Assembly: GCA_964475125.1 (NCBI GenBank)
Contig: CAYYWP010000043.1
Coordinates: forward strand, 1-24,700
Origin: CAYYWP01 sp964475125
Lineage (GTDB): Bacteria > Desulfobacterota > Binatia > HRBIN30 > CADEER01
Reading direction: 5' to 3'
Length of the DNA: 24,700 nt
Shown here: piece after piece, positions 14,874-23,335 of the stretch
Position numbering within the stretch: the first letter of the stretch is position 1
How the letters are laid out: every line of letters starts with the position of its first letter
Notes under the pieces: model-generated
What the model saw: the letters and a program-made list of their open reading frames with translations, nothing else
Told to the model about the DNA's origin: nothing
Database searches by the model: none
Translations under genes and position numbers: made by a program

Positions 14874-16049
14874 TCATGCCGCCGGGCCCTGCACGGCTGT
14901 CCGAAGTCCGTCGGACAGGACCCGCTGCCAGACCGACGTCAACTGATCCGCATGGCGGCCGACGTCACACTTCCACGCGTTTTCGAGCCCCCGCCGGCGC
15001 ATGTCTTCCGGATAGCCTTTCGCAATGATCGCGGGCAGTTCGTCGTACGAGCGAAACAGATAACCGCCTCCACCGAGAAACTCGCGCTGTGCGACGCGGC
15101 GGTGTGGCACCTCCTGCCAACAGATGCCGATGCCGCTCGCCTGAGCTTCGACGATCGAACAGGGCAGGCCCACCTCGTTGACATCGACGTCGGTGGGATA
15201 GATGAGCCAGTCATGGCAGCGGTAGACTGCCGGCATCTCCTCCGGCTCGACGTAGCGAATCGCAACCGGCCCGCCTCGGCTCCGATTGTAGCGCCGCAGC
15301 TCGGGTTCGCTATCGCCCTTCGCGTAGATGTCGAAGCTGTAGCCGTCGAGCACACCACTCGCGGCAAAATCCACGATGCGCTCGAAGGCTTTCTTAGCGG
15401 TACAGGAACCACAGGACAGTATGCGCCGCGTCAATCTCTGTGGGGCGGTATTGTGGAATCGGCCGACGTTGACGACCGGCCAGGCCGAGATGATCTTTTC
15501 AGCGGCGATCCCGGCCGCTTCGAACAGCCCGCGAAATTCGGGGAACACGAACAGGCCGCGACAGAACGGTGATCGCACGGCCTCGAACATGGCCTTCGCC
15601 TTCGACGGCCGGCTGGCGAGCTGCATGACGTCGAAGGAATGCGTGCGCAGCGTGAAGGGGATCCGGTGTTGTTCGGCGAGCTGGCGCAACAGCAACGAGG
15701 TCGCCAGATAGTGACCATGCAGCAGATCGGGGCGAAAGCGTTCGATTTCACGCCCCATGCGCCTGAGATAGTCGCGCTGCACGGGAGTCGCGAAGCTGGT
15801 GTCGACGCGTGAGAAATCACCCCAGTTCAGGCAGGCGCCCTGGTAGCGAATGGTCTTGTACGGCAGGTGGTTCCTGCGCGGCGTGTCGCCCTTGTCGTAG
15901 CTGTACACCTGCAGCCGGAATCGATCCGAAACGCTCAGCATTTCCTCGTGCATGTAGGTTTCGGAGTACTGGGGGTACTTGGCGATCAGGCATACGATTC
16001 GTGGCCTGGCATCTTCGCCCCGCCACCTCAACCAGTCAGGCAAGCGCAT
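14874..16049 (-). CDS. GT4-type glycosyltransferase
   Basis: A 391-residue cytosolic glycosyltransferase of the GT-B fold. The N-terminal domain begins with RIVCLIAKYPQYSETYMHEE (residues about 17-36), typical of family 4 enzymes, and has HGHY (111-114) and RTHSFD segments. The C-terminal nucleotide-sugar-binding domain shows GLPCSIVEAQASG (294-306), the usual E-containing donor-site motif. The start at ATG 16049 has GAGG 8 bases upstream; a frame extension to GTG 16124 is unsupported. It stands alone, convergent with the esterase and following the metallophosphoesterase on the same strand after a 195-bp gap. The acceptor and donor are unknown. It may decorate surface polysaccharide or a small molecule. 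Confidence 0.87.
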   Translation of the reverse strand: MRLPDWLRWRGEDARPRIVCLIAKYPQYSETYMHEEMLSVSDRFRLQVYSYDKGDTPRRNHLPYKTIRYQGACLNWGDFSRVDTSFATPVQRDYLRRMGREIERFRPDLLHGHYLATSLLLRQLAEQHRIPFTLRTHSFDVMQLASRPSKAKAMFEAVRSPFCRGLFVFPEFRGLFEAAGIAAEKIISAWPVVNVGRFHNTAPQRLTRRILSCGSCTAKKAFERIVDFAASGVLDGYSFDIYAKGDSEPELRRYNRSRGGPVAIRYVEPEEMPAVYRCHDWLIYPTDVDVNEVGLPCSIVEAQASGIGICWQEVPHRRVAQREFLGGGGYLFRSYDELPAIIAKGYPEDMRRRGLENAWKCDVGRHADQLTSVWQRVLSDGLRTAVQGPAA

Positions 16050-16244
16050 GGGCCTTGCCTCTGACGCAGTCCTGATAGTCGTCCGCGATGGGCATGAATT
16101 GCAGCGCGATCGGATCGTCGACACCGCCTAGCTCGGTAGGTCGACGCTCATCGGCACGATGTCGGCGTCACCTTGCAGCACGGAGCGGGCACGCTGTCTC
16201 GGTCACGCAAGGCGGCGGCAACGGCGCACCGCCCTCCACGGACG

Positions 16245-18101
16245 CTACGGCATGGGCGGGTTGCGTTGCAGCGGGTTGGCGATCAGCAGCTCGGCGTTGC
16301 GATCCGCCTCGGTGCCCAGGTTGACCGGCGGCGAGCCGAGCAGGAAGTCGTTCGCCCCCAGCTCACGGCTGATGCCGGCGATGTCGAGAATCGTGTACGG
16401 CGGCGCCTTGGCCGGGATCACCGTGCCGGCGTGATCGAGCGTGACGGCGAAGATCGACAGCGTGCCATCCCGGTTGTCGACGATCTCGACGCTGCGGGCT
16501 TGCTGGGGAAACTCGACCAGCGAGGCGGAGTTGATCTCCCAGAAGCCGCCGGTGCGATCCGCCGGATCCGGATGGGCGAAGATGCGGTTGTAGTGGTTGT
16601 GCCCGGTCACCCACAGGATGACGTTGGGAAACAGGTGCAGGAGCTGTTCGAACTGCGAGAAGACGATGCGCGGCACGGTCGGCCCGGGGCTGATGAAGTT
16701 GCCCATCGTCTCGCTGCTGTGGTGGCTGAAGAGGATCACCAACTTGTCTGGATTGCTGGTTGTGATCAGCTGGCCGATCGGGCTGTAGTAGTTGCTGTGC
16801 ACGGCGATCAGCTGCTCGTTCAGCCACTCGGTCTGAGCCAGGTCGAGCGAGCCATCGGCGCCGCCGTAGGGGTTGGTGGTATCGAGCATGATGCCGATGA
16901 TGTTCGGCGCGATGTCGAAGGTGTAGTAGAGCGTCGGCCCGGTCAGGTTGGCGGCGGTGAAGCCGTGCCCCGACGGCCCCGGAATCGACGGCGAGGCAAG
17001 GTGCGCCAGGATGAAGGCGCGCGCGTCGAAGATCACCCGTTCCAGGCTGGCCGGCACCGCGCGCTTGGGCGCTTCGAGGACGATCTGCTCGATGCACTCC
17101 ACGGTCGGACTCACCAGGCAGCCGAGGAACTGCTCGATCGTCTGGTTGGGCGGCGTGTCGAGCAGCATGGTCGTCCCGGTTGCAAACTCATCGAAGATGT
17201 CCTGGGCCATGCCCTCGACCGGAAAGTTGCCCGACAACAGGGCATCGTGATTGCCGTAGCCGGAGTACCAGGGCATACCGATCCCGGTCGACTGGAACGA
17301 CTCGACACCGTCGATCAACAGTTCGGGGTACTCGGGGAAGCCGACCACGAGCTTCCAACAGTCAGCCGACGTGCCGGTCGGCGGCGGATCGGGATGCCAG
17401 TACAACCCGTAAATGAAGGCTTGGTTCTGCACGAAGCAGCCCGGCATGCCGCCCTGCTGCGGGGCGGGTAGGAAATCGTCCTGCACGCCGATGTAGCCTT
17501 GCCCGGAGTAATCGGGATTCACCCGCACCCCGTCCAGCAGGTTGATGAACGCTTCCAATTCGTTGGATTGCTTGCTGTCCGACACGTCACCGGTGGAGAC
17601 GGCGAAGTCGTATCGACGGCGAGTCGCCGGCGCGCCGCCGAGTGAGGCGATCTGCTGCAGCATCGCCTCGGTGACGTAGGGGCCGAATTGGTCCTGGTTG
17701 CGGTAGCCGTTGGCGAAGTTCAGGCCGGTCGCCGAGGTGCCCATCGCGTACTGGCGCAGATAGGGCAGACGCAGCGGGCTCTGTCCGTCGATGATGTGGA
17801 TGTCGGTGAGGTGGATGAACGCGGCCAGGGCCTGCCGGCGCTCGGTGCGTTCGACGAAGGCGCGGGAGAGATCGGTGCGCGTGACCAACGGTGAGCCGGT
17901 GAATTCACCGAGCTCGAAGTAGGCGCCTTCGGCGCCCATTTGATACACCTCGGCGGGCAAGATGGTGCGCTCGAGTGTCGTCCCGCGCGCCTGCTTGATC
18001 AGCGGTGGCGCGCCGCCACCACCGCCGCCGCCGCAGGCCGCCAGCAAGACGGCCGCCCACAGTGTAAGAGCTGCCCCCGTTGGTCGCAGATCTTTTCGCA
18101 T
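16245..18101 (-). CDS. Lipoprotein calcineurin-like metallophosphoesterase (TIGR03768-like)
   Basis: A 618-residue dimetal phosphoesterase anchored to the envelope. The ATG at 18101 gives a lipoprotein signal (LWAAVLLAAC) followed by seven glycines. Metal-binding motifs appear in order: D100 and H102 (LTDIHIID), D172 (STGDVSD), N284-H285-D286 (GNHD), H460/H461 (FSHHSSE), and H501 and H503 (VTGHNHYNR). The length and spacing match the large bacterial TIGR03767/TIGR03768-type metallophosphoesterases, whose substrates are not established. A GTG at 18131 would extend it by 10 residues but gives a poor signal peptide. It is transcribed divergently from the FadL-like porin with about 125 bp between starts. 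Confidence 0.9.
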   Translation of the reverse strand: MRKDLRPTGAALTLWAAVLLAACGGGGGGGAPPLIKQARGTTLERTILPAEVYQMGAEGAYFELGEFTGSPLVTRTDLSRAFVERTERRQALAAFIHLTDIHIIDGQSPLRLPYLRQYAMGTSATGLNFANGYRNQDQFGPYVTEAMLQQIASLGGAPATRRRYDFAVSTGDVSDSKQSNELEAFINLLDGVRVNPDYSGQGYIGVQDDFLPAPQQGGMPGCFVQNQAFIYGLYWHPDPPPTGTSADCWKLVVGFPEYPELLIDGVESFQSTGIGMPWYSGYGNHDALLSGNFPVEGMAQDIFDEFATGTTMLLDTPPNQTIEQFLGCLVSPTVECIEQIVLEAPKRAVPASLERVIFDARAFILAHLASPSIPGPSGHGFTAANLTGPTLYYTFDIAPNIIGIMLDTTNPYGGADGSLDLAQTEWLNEQLIAVHSNYYSPIGQLITTSNPDKLVILFSHHSSETMGNFISPGPTVPRIVFSQFEQLLHLFPNVILWVTGHNHYNRIFAHPDPADRTGGFWEINSASLVEFPQQARSVEIVDNRDGTLSIFAVTLDHAGTVIPAKAPPYTILDIAGISRELGANDFLLGSPPVNLGTEADRNAELLIANPLQRNPPMP

Positions 18102-18226
18102 GGCGGCGGCTCTATCACGGGTGTGCCTCACTTGCCTAGAATTCGCCGGCGAGAAGTTGCGCTTGACTCGGCTCGCCCAGTTGCCCGATGCTGTCGCGGC
18201 CGCGTGGTGAAGCGAGGAGGCCTTCG

Positions 18227-19558
18227 ATGACCGACAAGGCGGTGGCAGTTACGGTGGTGGTCGTTTCTCTCGCCTCTGCGCTGGCCGCCACGCGCGCGCT
18301 CGGCTCCGGCTTCGCGCTCAACGCCGGCAGCCCGCGCCTGATGAGCATGGCGTTCGGCGGGCAAGCGGCGCTGGCCGAGGATGCGACGACGACCTTCTAC
18401 AATGCCGCCGGTCTGACGCGCATCAAACAAGGCAGCTTCGTCGGGGTTTCCAACGGCTACCTCATCGACCTGGATTTTCAGGGCACGAGCTCGACCGTGT
18501 ATGGGCGACCGGTCTCCGGCTCGCTCGACGTCAGCCCGGGCCGCGACGCCTGGGTGCCGGCCTTTCACGCCGCCTACCGCCTGCATCCCGACTGGGTGGT
18601 GGGGCTCAGCGTCACGGCGCCCTTCGGTTCGGAGGTCAACTACGGCCAGGACTCCGCCGTCCGTTTTCTCGCCACCTCATCCACCCTGATCAGCTACAAC
18701 ATCAACCCGAGCATCGCCTACCGGATCAACGAGCAGTGGTCGGTCGGCGCCGGCTTCAACGCCATGTTCTTCCAGGCCAAGCTCGGCCAGAAGGTGTTCG
18801 TCCCCTTTCCGATCGGACCGAATCGCGAGGGCAGCCTGTTCGTGAAGCTGCAGGATTGGGGCTGGGGCGCCAACTGCGGCGTGCTGTGGGAGCCGATGCC
18901 CGAGGCGCGGATCGGTCTCGCCTATCGCTCGCAGATCACCTTCGACATGCAGGGTCCCGTGCATGTCGCCAACGTCCCCAACGCGCAAACCGGCAAGCTG
19001 ATCGGCAACGGCGAAGCCTTCGCCACCGTCACCACGCCGGATTCCGTCGACCTGGGCGCCGTCTACGAAATTCAGCCTGGCTTGACGCTGCTCGGCAACG
19101 TCGAGTGGACGCACTGGGAGGTCTTTCAGGATCTGGTCGGTACGTTCAACAACGGCCTGCCGACGTTCCGTACCGTGGAGAACTGGGACGATACGTGGAG
19201 CTTCGGCCTCGGCGTTGCCTGGCGGATGACCGACACGTGGACCTTGCGCGGCGGCTGGGGCTTCGACCAGTCGCCCGTCACCGACGCCAAGCGTACGGTG
19301 CGCCTGCCCGACTCGAACCGCTGGCTGATCTCGGCGGGCGTGTCCTACCAGTTCCTGCAGAGCCTGGCGATCGACCTCGGCTACCTGCACGCCTTCCTCG
19401 ACGGCGGCTCCATCCGCGAAGTCGACGAGCAACCGGGCAACGCCACGATCGTCGGCGACTACTCGGCCGCGGCCGACGTCATCGGCCTGCAGATCACCTA
19501 CAACTTCGACCACCTGTTCGAGGGCTGGGATCAGCTCACCGAGCGCTTTGGGATGTAG
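18227..19558 (+). CDS. FadL/OmpP1/TodX-family outer-membrane hydrophobic-compound transporter
   Basis: A 443-residue outer-membrane beta-barrel protein. The start ATG 18227 has GAGGAGG 6 bases upstream. The signal peptide (VAVTVVVVSLASALAATRALG) is followed by the FadL N-terminal hatch sequence GFALNAGSPRLMSMAFGGQAA and FYNAAGLTRI. The rest is rich in aromatic, alternating strands (YNINPSIAYRINEQWSVGAG, WTHWEVF, WTLRGGWGFDQSPV) and ends in LQITYNFDHLF, with a short tail. Members move long-chain fatty acids or other hydrophobic compounds across the outer membrane. A tract of ten cytosines begins two bases after the stop codon. It may share regulation with the divergent phosphoesterase gene. 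Confidence 0.92.
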   Translation: MTDKAVAVTVVVVSLASALAATRALGSGFALNAGSPRLMSMAFGGQAALAEDATTTFYNAAGLTRIKQGSFVGVSNGYLIDLDFQGTSSTVYGRPVSGSLDVSPGRDAWVPAFHAAYRLHPDWVVGLSVTAPFGSEVNYGQDSAVRFLATSSTLISYNINPSIAYRINEQWSVGAGFNAMFFQAKLGQKVFVPFPIGPNREGSLFVKLQDWGWGANCGVLWEPMPEARIGLAYRSQITFDMQGPVHVANVPNAQTGKLIGNGEAFATVTTPDSVDLGAVYEIQPGLTLLGNVEWTHWEVFQDLVGTFNNGLPTFRTVENWDDTWSFGLGVAWRMTDTWTLRGGWGFDQSPVTDAKRTVRLPDSNRWLISAGVSYQFLQSLAIDLGYLHAFLDGGSIREVDEQPGNATIVGDYSAAADVIGLQITYNFDHLFEGWDQLTERFGM

Positions 19559-19665
19559 CGCCCCCCCCCCGGCTGCGCTGCGGCCGCGCGTTGCGGCAGC
19601 GTCGGGGACGTGTCTAACTGATCGCCGGTGAGGCCGCGTGGTCTTTCGTGCTGAGGTCGCCGTTG

Positions 19666-20898
19666 ATGTTCCGCCGCCAACTTCTCGCATTCGCCGGTGG
19701 ACTGGTCATTCACCTCGGCGCCGGCGACACGGGCCTGGCGCGCGAACACGGCAGCACGGTCGCACCCCGGCCGCACGCGACCCCCGCCGCCGAGAAGGCT
19801 CGCGACATGCCCTCTGCGGATGACCCGTTCGGCGCCCGCCTCACGGCGCTGGTCACCAGCCTGGTCGAGGCGCTGAGCGCCTTCGATGCGATGCTGCGTC
19901 ACCTGCACCCACCCGAGATCCCGGTCCTGCGCGCCGCGCTGCAACCGCAAGCCCAGGCGCTGCGCGCCGCCCTGGCGGCGTTTCGCGCCGAGCCGCCGCC
20001 ACCCCAGTTCGCCGAGGTCAGCGCCCAACTCGTGCGCGCCGCCACCGCGGCGGATCGCGCCCTGCGCTCCTTCGCCACCGGCAACTCGCCGGACGAGGCG
20101 ATCCCGCACGTCCTGACCGCCATGCACGAGCACAGTCGGGCCCAGACGTTGCTCTACCCGCTGCACGCCAGGTTTCCGGCCGTCGACGCCTTCTTCCTCG
20201 AACCGGCCGTGCGCGCGCGGGCCAGCGAGTTCAATCCGGCCCCGCGCACCGGCGTGTCGACCGGCGTCATCATCGTACGCGGGGATGGCGTCCGCCGCGG
20301 CGACTTCACCCTCTACGTGCCCGAGCGCTACGACCCGGCGCGGCAATGGCCGCTGGTAGTCGCCCTGCACGGTGGCGGCGGGCGCGGCGAGGATTTTCTC
20401 TGGAGCTGGCTCCGCGAGGCGCGCAGCCGCGGCTTCCTCCTGCTCGCCCCCAGCTCGGTCGGGCCCACCTGGTCGATGCAGGGCGAGGACGTCGACGCCG
20501 CGTCGCTGCAGGCCGCGCTCGCCTACGTGCAAGAGCGCTGGCGCGTCGATCCGGCGCACATCCTGATCACCGGGTTGTCCGACGGCGCCACCTACGCCCT
20601 GCTGCGCGGTCTGCAGCCAGACGCGCCGTACACCGCCATCGCCCCGCTCTCCGGCGTGTTCCACCCCGCGATCCGAGAGCACGGCGGGCTGCAACGCGCC
20701 AAGGGCAAACGCGTTTACCTCGTGCACGGGGCGCTCGACTGGATGTTCCCGATCCCCCTCGCCCGCGCCACCTACGAGATCCTGCGCCGCGCCGACGCCG
20801 ACATCACGTTTCGCGAGATCCCCGATCTCTCGCACGCCTATGCGCGCGACGAGAACGCGCGCATCTTGGAGTGGTTCGATCCGGCGCTGCGCTTATAG
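19666..20898 (+). CDS. Secreted alpha/beta hydrolase (esterase/phospholipase-like) with helical N-terminal domain
   Basis: A 410-residue exported hydrolase. ATG 19666 (GAGG 9 bases upstream) begins MFRRQLLAFAGGLVIHLGAG, a signal peptide with a twin-arginine-like start; GTG 19648 is an alternative. Residues about 48-170 form an Ala/Leu-rich helical region I cannot assign. The catalytic domain (about 200-410) has the oxyanion turn LHGGGGRG (near 234), nucleophile Ser305 in GLSDGA, Asp358 (GALDWMFP) and His390 (LSHAYAR). It resembles polyhydroxybutyrate-depolymerase-like and feruloyl-esterase-like families. The substrate is unknown. It lies about 108 bp after the FadL-like gene on the same strand; co-transcription is possible. 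Confidence 0.85.
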   Translation: MFRRQLLAFAGGLVIHLGAGDTGLAREHGSTVAPRPHATPAAEKARDMPSADDPFGARLTALVTSLVEALSAFDAMLRHLHPPEIPVLRAALQPQAQALRAALAAFRAEPPPPQFAEVSAQLVRAATAADRALRSFATGNSPDEAIPHVLTAMHEHSRAQTLLYPLHARFPAVDAFFLEPAVRARASEFNPAPRTGVSTGVIIVRGDGVRRGDFTLYVPERYDPARQWPLVVALHGGGGRGEDFLWSWLREARSRGFLLLAPSSVGPTWSMQGEDVDAASLQAALAYVQERWRVDPAHILITGLSDGATYALLRGLQPDAPYTAIAPLSGVFHPAIREHGGLQRAKGKRVYLVHGALDWMFPIPLARATYEILRRADADITFREIPDLSHAYARDENARILEWFDPALRL

Positions 20899-20935
20899 GT
20901 TGTTGGTTGTGAGCCCTAATGCGGAATTCCTTGAA

Positions 20936-20961
20936 ACCGCGAAGGGCACGAAGGGCTCGAA
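20936..20961. repeat. 9-bp-period repeat, left arm of an inverted pair
   Basis: Units of the form GCGAAGGGC, ACGAAGGGC and TCGAATGGC run in tandem with a 9-bp period. They are the reverse complement type of the units at 21055-21090, about 95 bp away. No gene occupies 20899-21128. Confidence 0.55.
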
Positions 20962-21054
20962 TGGCAAGCGGGCGCGCGGCGCTGAGAGAAGGAAGAGAAG
21001 CTCCCATGTGTGGGGGTGAAGGCGATCGGAGCACCGCCGCCCTCCAGCCGTGAT

Positions 21055-21090
21055 CTTCGCGGGCTTCGTGGCCTTCGTGATCTTCGTGGT
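21055..21090. repeat. 9-bp tandem repeat, right arm of an inverted pair
   Basis: Four consecutive units, CTTCGCGGG, CTTCGTGGC, CTTCGTGAT and CTTCGTGGT, are followed by GAAGAG and a six-T run. Repeats of this CTTCGTG type occur between genes in many bacterial genomes. With the left arm at 20936-20961 it could fold into a long hairpin. Confidence 0.65.
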
Positions 21091-21128
21091 GAAGAGTTTT
21101 TTCGGATTGCGGCTATCGCCCTAGCGCC

Positions 21129-21689
21129 CTAGGCTCCGCGCCAGGCGCTGGCTTCCAGCCGGTACAGCACATGCGGCATGCCGGCCCAGATGACGTCGCG
21201 TTCGTAGGCGAACCCGAGGCGTTCGACGATGCGTCGCGAGGCGGCGTTGGTCGGCAGCGTGAAGGCGACCAGGGCGCACTCACAGAGGACGTCGAAGCCG
21301 ACGCGCACGCACTCGCGCGCCAGCTCGCTGGCCAGCCCACGACCCCAGTGCTCGGGCATGAGCGCGTATCCGATCTCCACCTCGGGCGCGCCGCCGACCA
21401 CCACGCGGCGCAGCCCGCCGCGGCCGATGAAGGCCCCCGATCCGCGGTCGCGCGCCATCCAATAGCCGAAGTGATGTTGGTCCCAGTGCGCGGCGAGCTG
21501 GGCGAGAATCTCGCCGCTGACGTCATCATCTCGCACCCCACCCAGCGTCGCCATGACGCGCGCGTCGCGGTGCATGCGACAGAGATCGGCGAGATCGGTC
21601 TCGCGGATGCGCGTCAGGTGCAGGCGGGCGGTCGAAAGGGTTTCGACGTCGTTGCGCACGATGGGCGCGGTGTAGCAAATCGACCCCAT
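21129..21689 (-). CDS. GNAT-family N-acetyltransferase (RimJ/RimL type)
   Basis: A 186-residue acetyl-CoA-dependent acetyltransferase. ETLSTARLHLTRIRETDLADL (from about residue 16) is the typical family start. FGYWMARDRGSGAFIGRGGLR is the beta-strand core, EIGYALMPEHWGRGLASELA (about 105-124) contains the acetyl-CoA pyrophosphate-binding turn, and TNAASRRIVERLGFAYE is the conserved C-terminal motif. RimJ/RimL-type enzymes modify protein N-termini or small molecules; the substrate here is unknown. The ribosome site before ATG 21689 is weak, and a start a little downstream near the ETLSTARL segment is possible. It lies 90 bp after nuoM on the same strand, separated by a palindromic repeat. Confidence 0.88.
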   Translation of the reverse strand: MGSICYTAPIVRNDVETLSTARLHLTRIRETDLADLCRMHRDARVMATLGGVRDDDVSGEILAQLAAHWDQHHFGYWMARDRGSGAFIGRGGLRRVVVGGAPEVEIGYALMPEHWGRGLASELARECVRVGFDVLCECALVAFTLPTNAASRRIVERLGFAYERDVIWAGMPHVLYRLEASAWRGA

Positions 21690-21741
21690 CGGTGCACGGG
21701 TGCGGCAGGCGTCGGGAGAGCGTGTCGGTCGAGAAAGACCG

Positions 21742-21772
21742 CGCTCATCCTTCGACGGGCTCAGGATGAGCG
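21742..21772. repeat. Dispersed palindromic repeat, perfect copy; possible end-of-operon hairpin
   Basis: CGCTCATCCT (21742-21751) and AGGATGAGCG (21763-21772) form a perfect 10-bp stem around TCGACGGGCTC. It starts 8 bp downstream of the nuoM stop and could terminate or stabilise the nuo transcript. Degenerate copies occur at 9718-9746 and 10837-10867. Confidence 0.75.
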
Positions 21773-21779
21773 GGGAGGA

Positions 21780-23327
21780 CTAGGGCACTGGCCTCTCCGC
21801 GGCAGCCGTGTGCGGCGCGGCGGCCGGAGGGTCGGCCAGCCAACGGGTCGCGCCGGCCTTGCCGATGCGGTCGAGCAGGACCTTGGTCGTGGGCTCGATG
21901 CGATCGAGGAACGGTCTGGGAAAGAGGCCGATCCAGAAGATCAGCACCACGATCGGGGCCAGCGCCAGGACCTCGCGCGCCGAGAGGTCCTCCAGGGCCC
22001 GATTCACCGCCTTGGTCACCGGCCCGAAGAAGACGTTCTTGTAGAGGGTCAGCATGTAGACGGCCCCGAGCACGACGCCGAGCGTGCCGATCACGCCGGC
22101 CACCGGGTGGGCGCGGAAGGCGCCGAGCAGGATGAGGAACTCGCCGACGAAGCCGTTGGTTCCGGGCAGGCCGACCGACGACAGCGTGACGACGAGAAAG
22201 AGCGCCGCGTACACCGGCATGATGCTCCACAGCCCGCCGTACTCGTCGACCAGGCGCGTGTGGCGCCGGTGATAGATGTAGCCGACGAGGATGAACAGCG
22301 CCCCGGTGGACAGCCCGTGGTTGATCATCTGCAGCACGCCGCCGGTCAGGCCGACGTTGTTGAAGGCGTACAGGCCGAGCATGATGAAGCCCATGTGGCT
22401 GACGGAGGAATACGCCACCAGCCGTTTGATGTCGGGCTGCAGCAGCGCCACCATGGCGCCGTAGACGATGCCGATCACCGCCAAGGTCATGATGATGGGA
22501 AAGGCCTGCTCGGCGGCATGCGGGAACATCGGCAGCGAGAAGCGCAGGAAGGCGTAGCAGCCCATCTTCAGCAGCACGCCGGCGAGGTCGACCGAGCCGC
22601 CGGTCGGGGCTTCGGTATGCGCGTCGGCCAGCCAGGTATGCAGCGGCACCATCGGCACCTTGATCATGAAGGCGATGGTGAAGGCGGAGAATAGCAGCAC
22701 CTGCTCGAGCTCGCTCAGCTTGGCGCCGTACAAGGTGACGATGTCGAAGGTTATCTTGTTGGTCTCGGCGTGGTGCAGGACCAGATAGATCATCCCCGCC
22801 AGCATGAGCGCGCTGCCGGCCATGGTGAACAAGACGAACTTGATCGTCGCGTAGCGGCGGCGCGGTCCGCCCCACACGCCGATGATGAAGAACATCGGGA
22901 ACAACATCAGCTCCCAGAAGAGGAAAAAGAGGAACAGGTCGACCGCCAACAACGCCCCGAGCATCAGCCCTTCGAGGCCGAGGACGAGCATCATGAATTC
23001 CTTGCACTGCTTCTCGATGTCGCCCCAGGCCGCCAGCACGATCGACGGCGTCAACAGCGTGGTGAGCAGCACCAGCCACAGCGAGAAGCCGTCGACGCCG
23101 AGCGAATAGTAGACGCCCATCGCCTTGATCCAGGCCACCTTCTCGGTGAGCTGGAAGGTGCCGACCGCCGGATCGAACTGGGCCAGCATGATCAACGCCA
23201 GGGCCAGCGGGATGAGTGAGAACATGAAGGCGGCGCGGCGCGGGATCTGCAGCGGCTGCGCCGGCAGCAGACCGAGGATCAGCGCGCAGGCGATGGGCGA
23301 GAAGATGATCAGCGACAGGATCGGCAT
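21780..23327 (-). CDS. nuoM: NADH-quinone oxidoreductase subunit M
   Basis: A 515-residue antiporter-like membrane subunit of respiratory complex I that takes part in proton translocation. Conserved features are E139 (FFWELMLFPM region), K223 (FMIKVPMVPLH), H230, K254 (LLKMGCYAF) and K301 (DIKRLVAYSSVSHMGF), with about 14 hydrophobic helices. The start at ATG 23327 is preceded by GGGG 6 bases upstream and lies 8 bp after the nuoL stop, so the two are in one operon. The frame is open for 86 more codons upstream, but that part overlaps nuoL and is not protein-like. No nuoN follows; a palindromic repeat and an acetyltransferase gene come next. Confidence 0.96.
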   Translation of the reverse strand: MPILSLIIFSPIACALILGLLPAQPLQIPRRAAFMFSLIPLALALIMLAQFDPAVGTFQLTEKVAWIKAMGVYYSLGVDGFSLWLVLLTTLLTPSIVLAAWGDIEKQCKEFMMLVLGLEGLMLGALLAVDLFLFFLFWELMLFPMFFIIGVWGGPRRRYATIKFVLFTMAGSALMLAGMIYLVLHHAETNKITFDIVTLYGAKLSELEQVLLFSAFTIAFMIKVPMVPLHTWLADAHTEAPTGGSVDLAGVLLKMGCYAFLRFSLPMFPHAAEQAFPIIMTLAVIGIVYGAMVALLQPDIKRLVAYSSVSHMGFIMLGLYAFNNVGLTGGVLQMINHGLSTGALFILVGYIYHRRHTRLVDEYGGLWSIMPVYAALFLVVTLSSVGLPGTNGFVGEFLILLGAFRAHPVAGVIGTLGVVLGAVYMLTLYKNVFFGPVTKAVNRALEDLSAREVLALAPIVVLIFWIGLFPRPFLDRIEPTTKVLLDRIGKAGATRWLADPPAAAPHTAAAERPVP

Positions 23328-23335
23328 CGCCGCCC

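Noticed and set aside
14813..15028. Small plus-strand open frame over the end of the glycosyltransferase
   Set aside because: There is no ribosome site or protein-like pattern, and it overlaps the glycosyltransferase C-terminus.
16173..17471. Long plus-strand open frame opposite the metallophosphoesterase
   Set aside because: The minus strand carries all metal-binding motifs in order; the plus frame reflects GC-rich codon bias.
19531..20835. Long minus-strand open frame opposite the alpha/beta hydrolase
   Set aside because: It is antisense to a gene with a complete catalytic triad and has no conserved motif.
21171..22694. Long plus-strand open frame opposite the acetyltransferase and nuoM
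   Set aside because: It spans two real minus-strand genes and the palindromic repeat. Its sequence is His/Asp/Arg-rich and typical of antisense translation.
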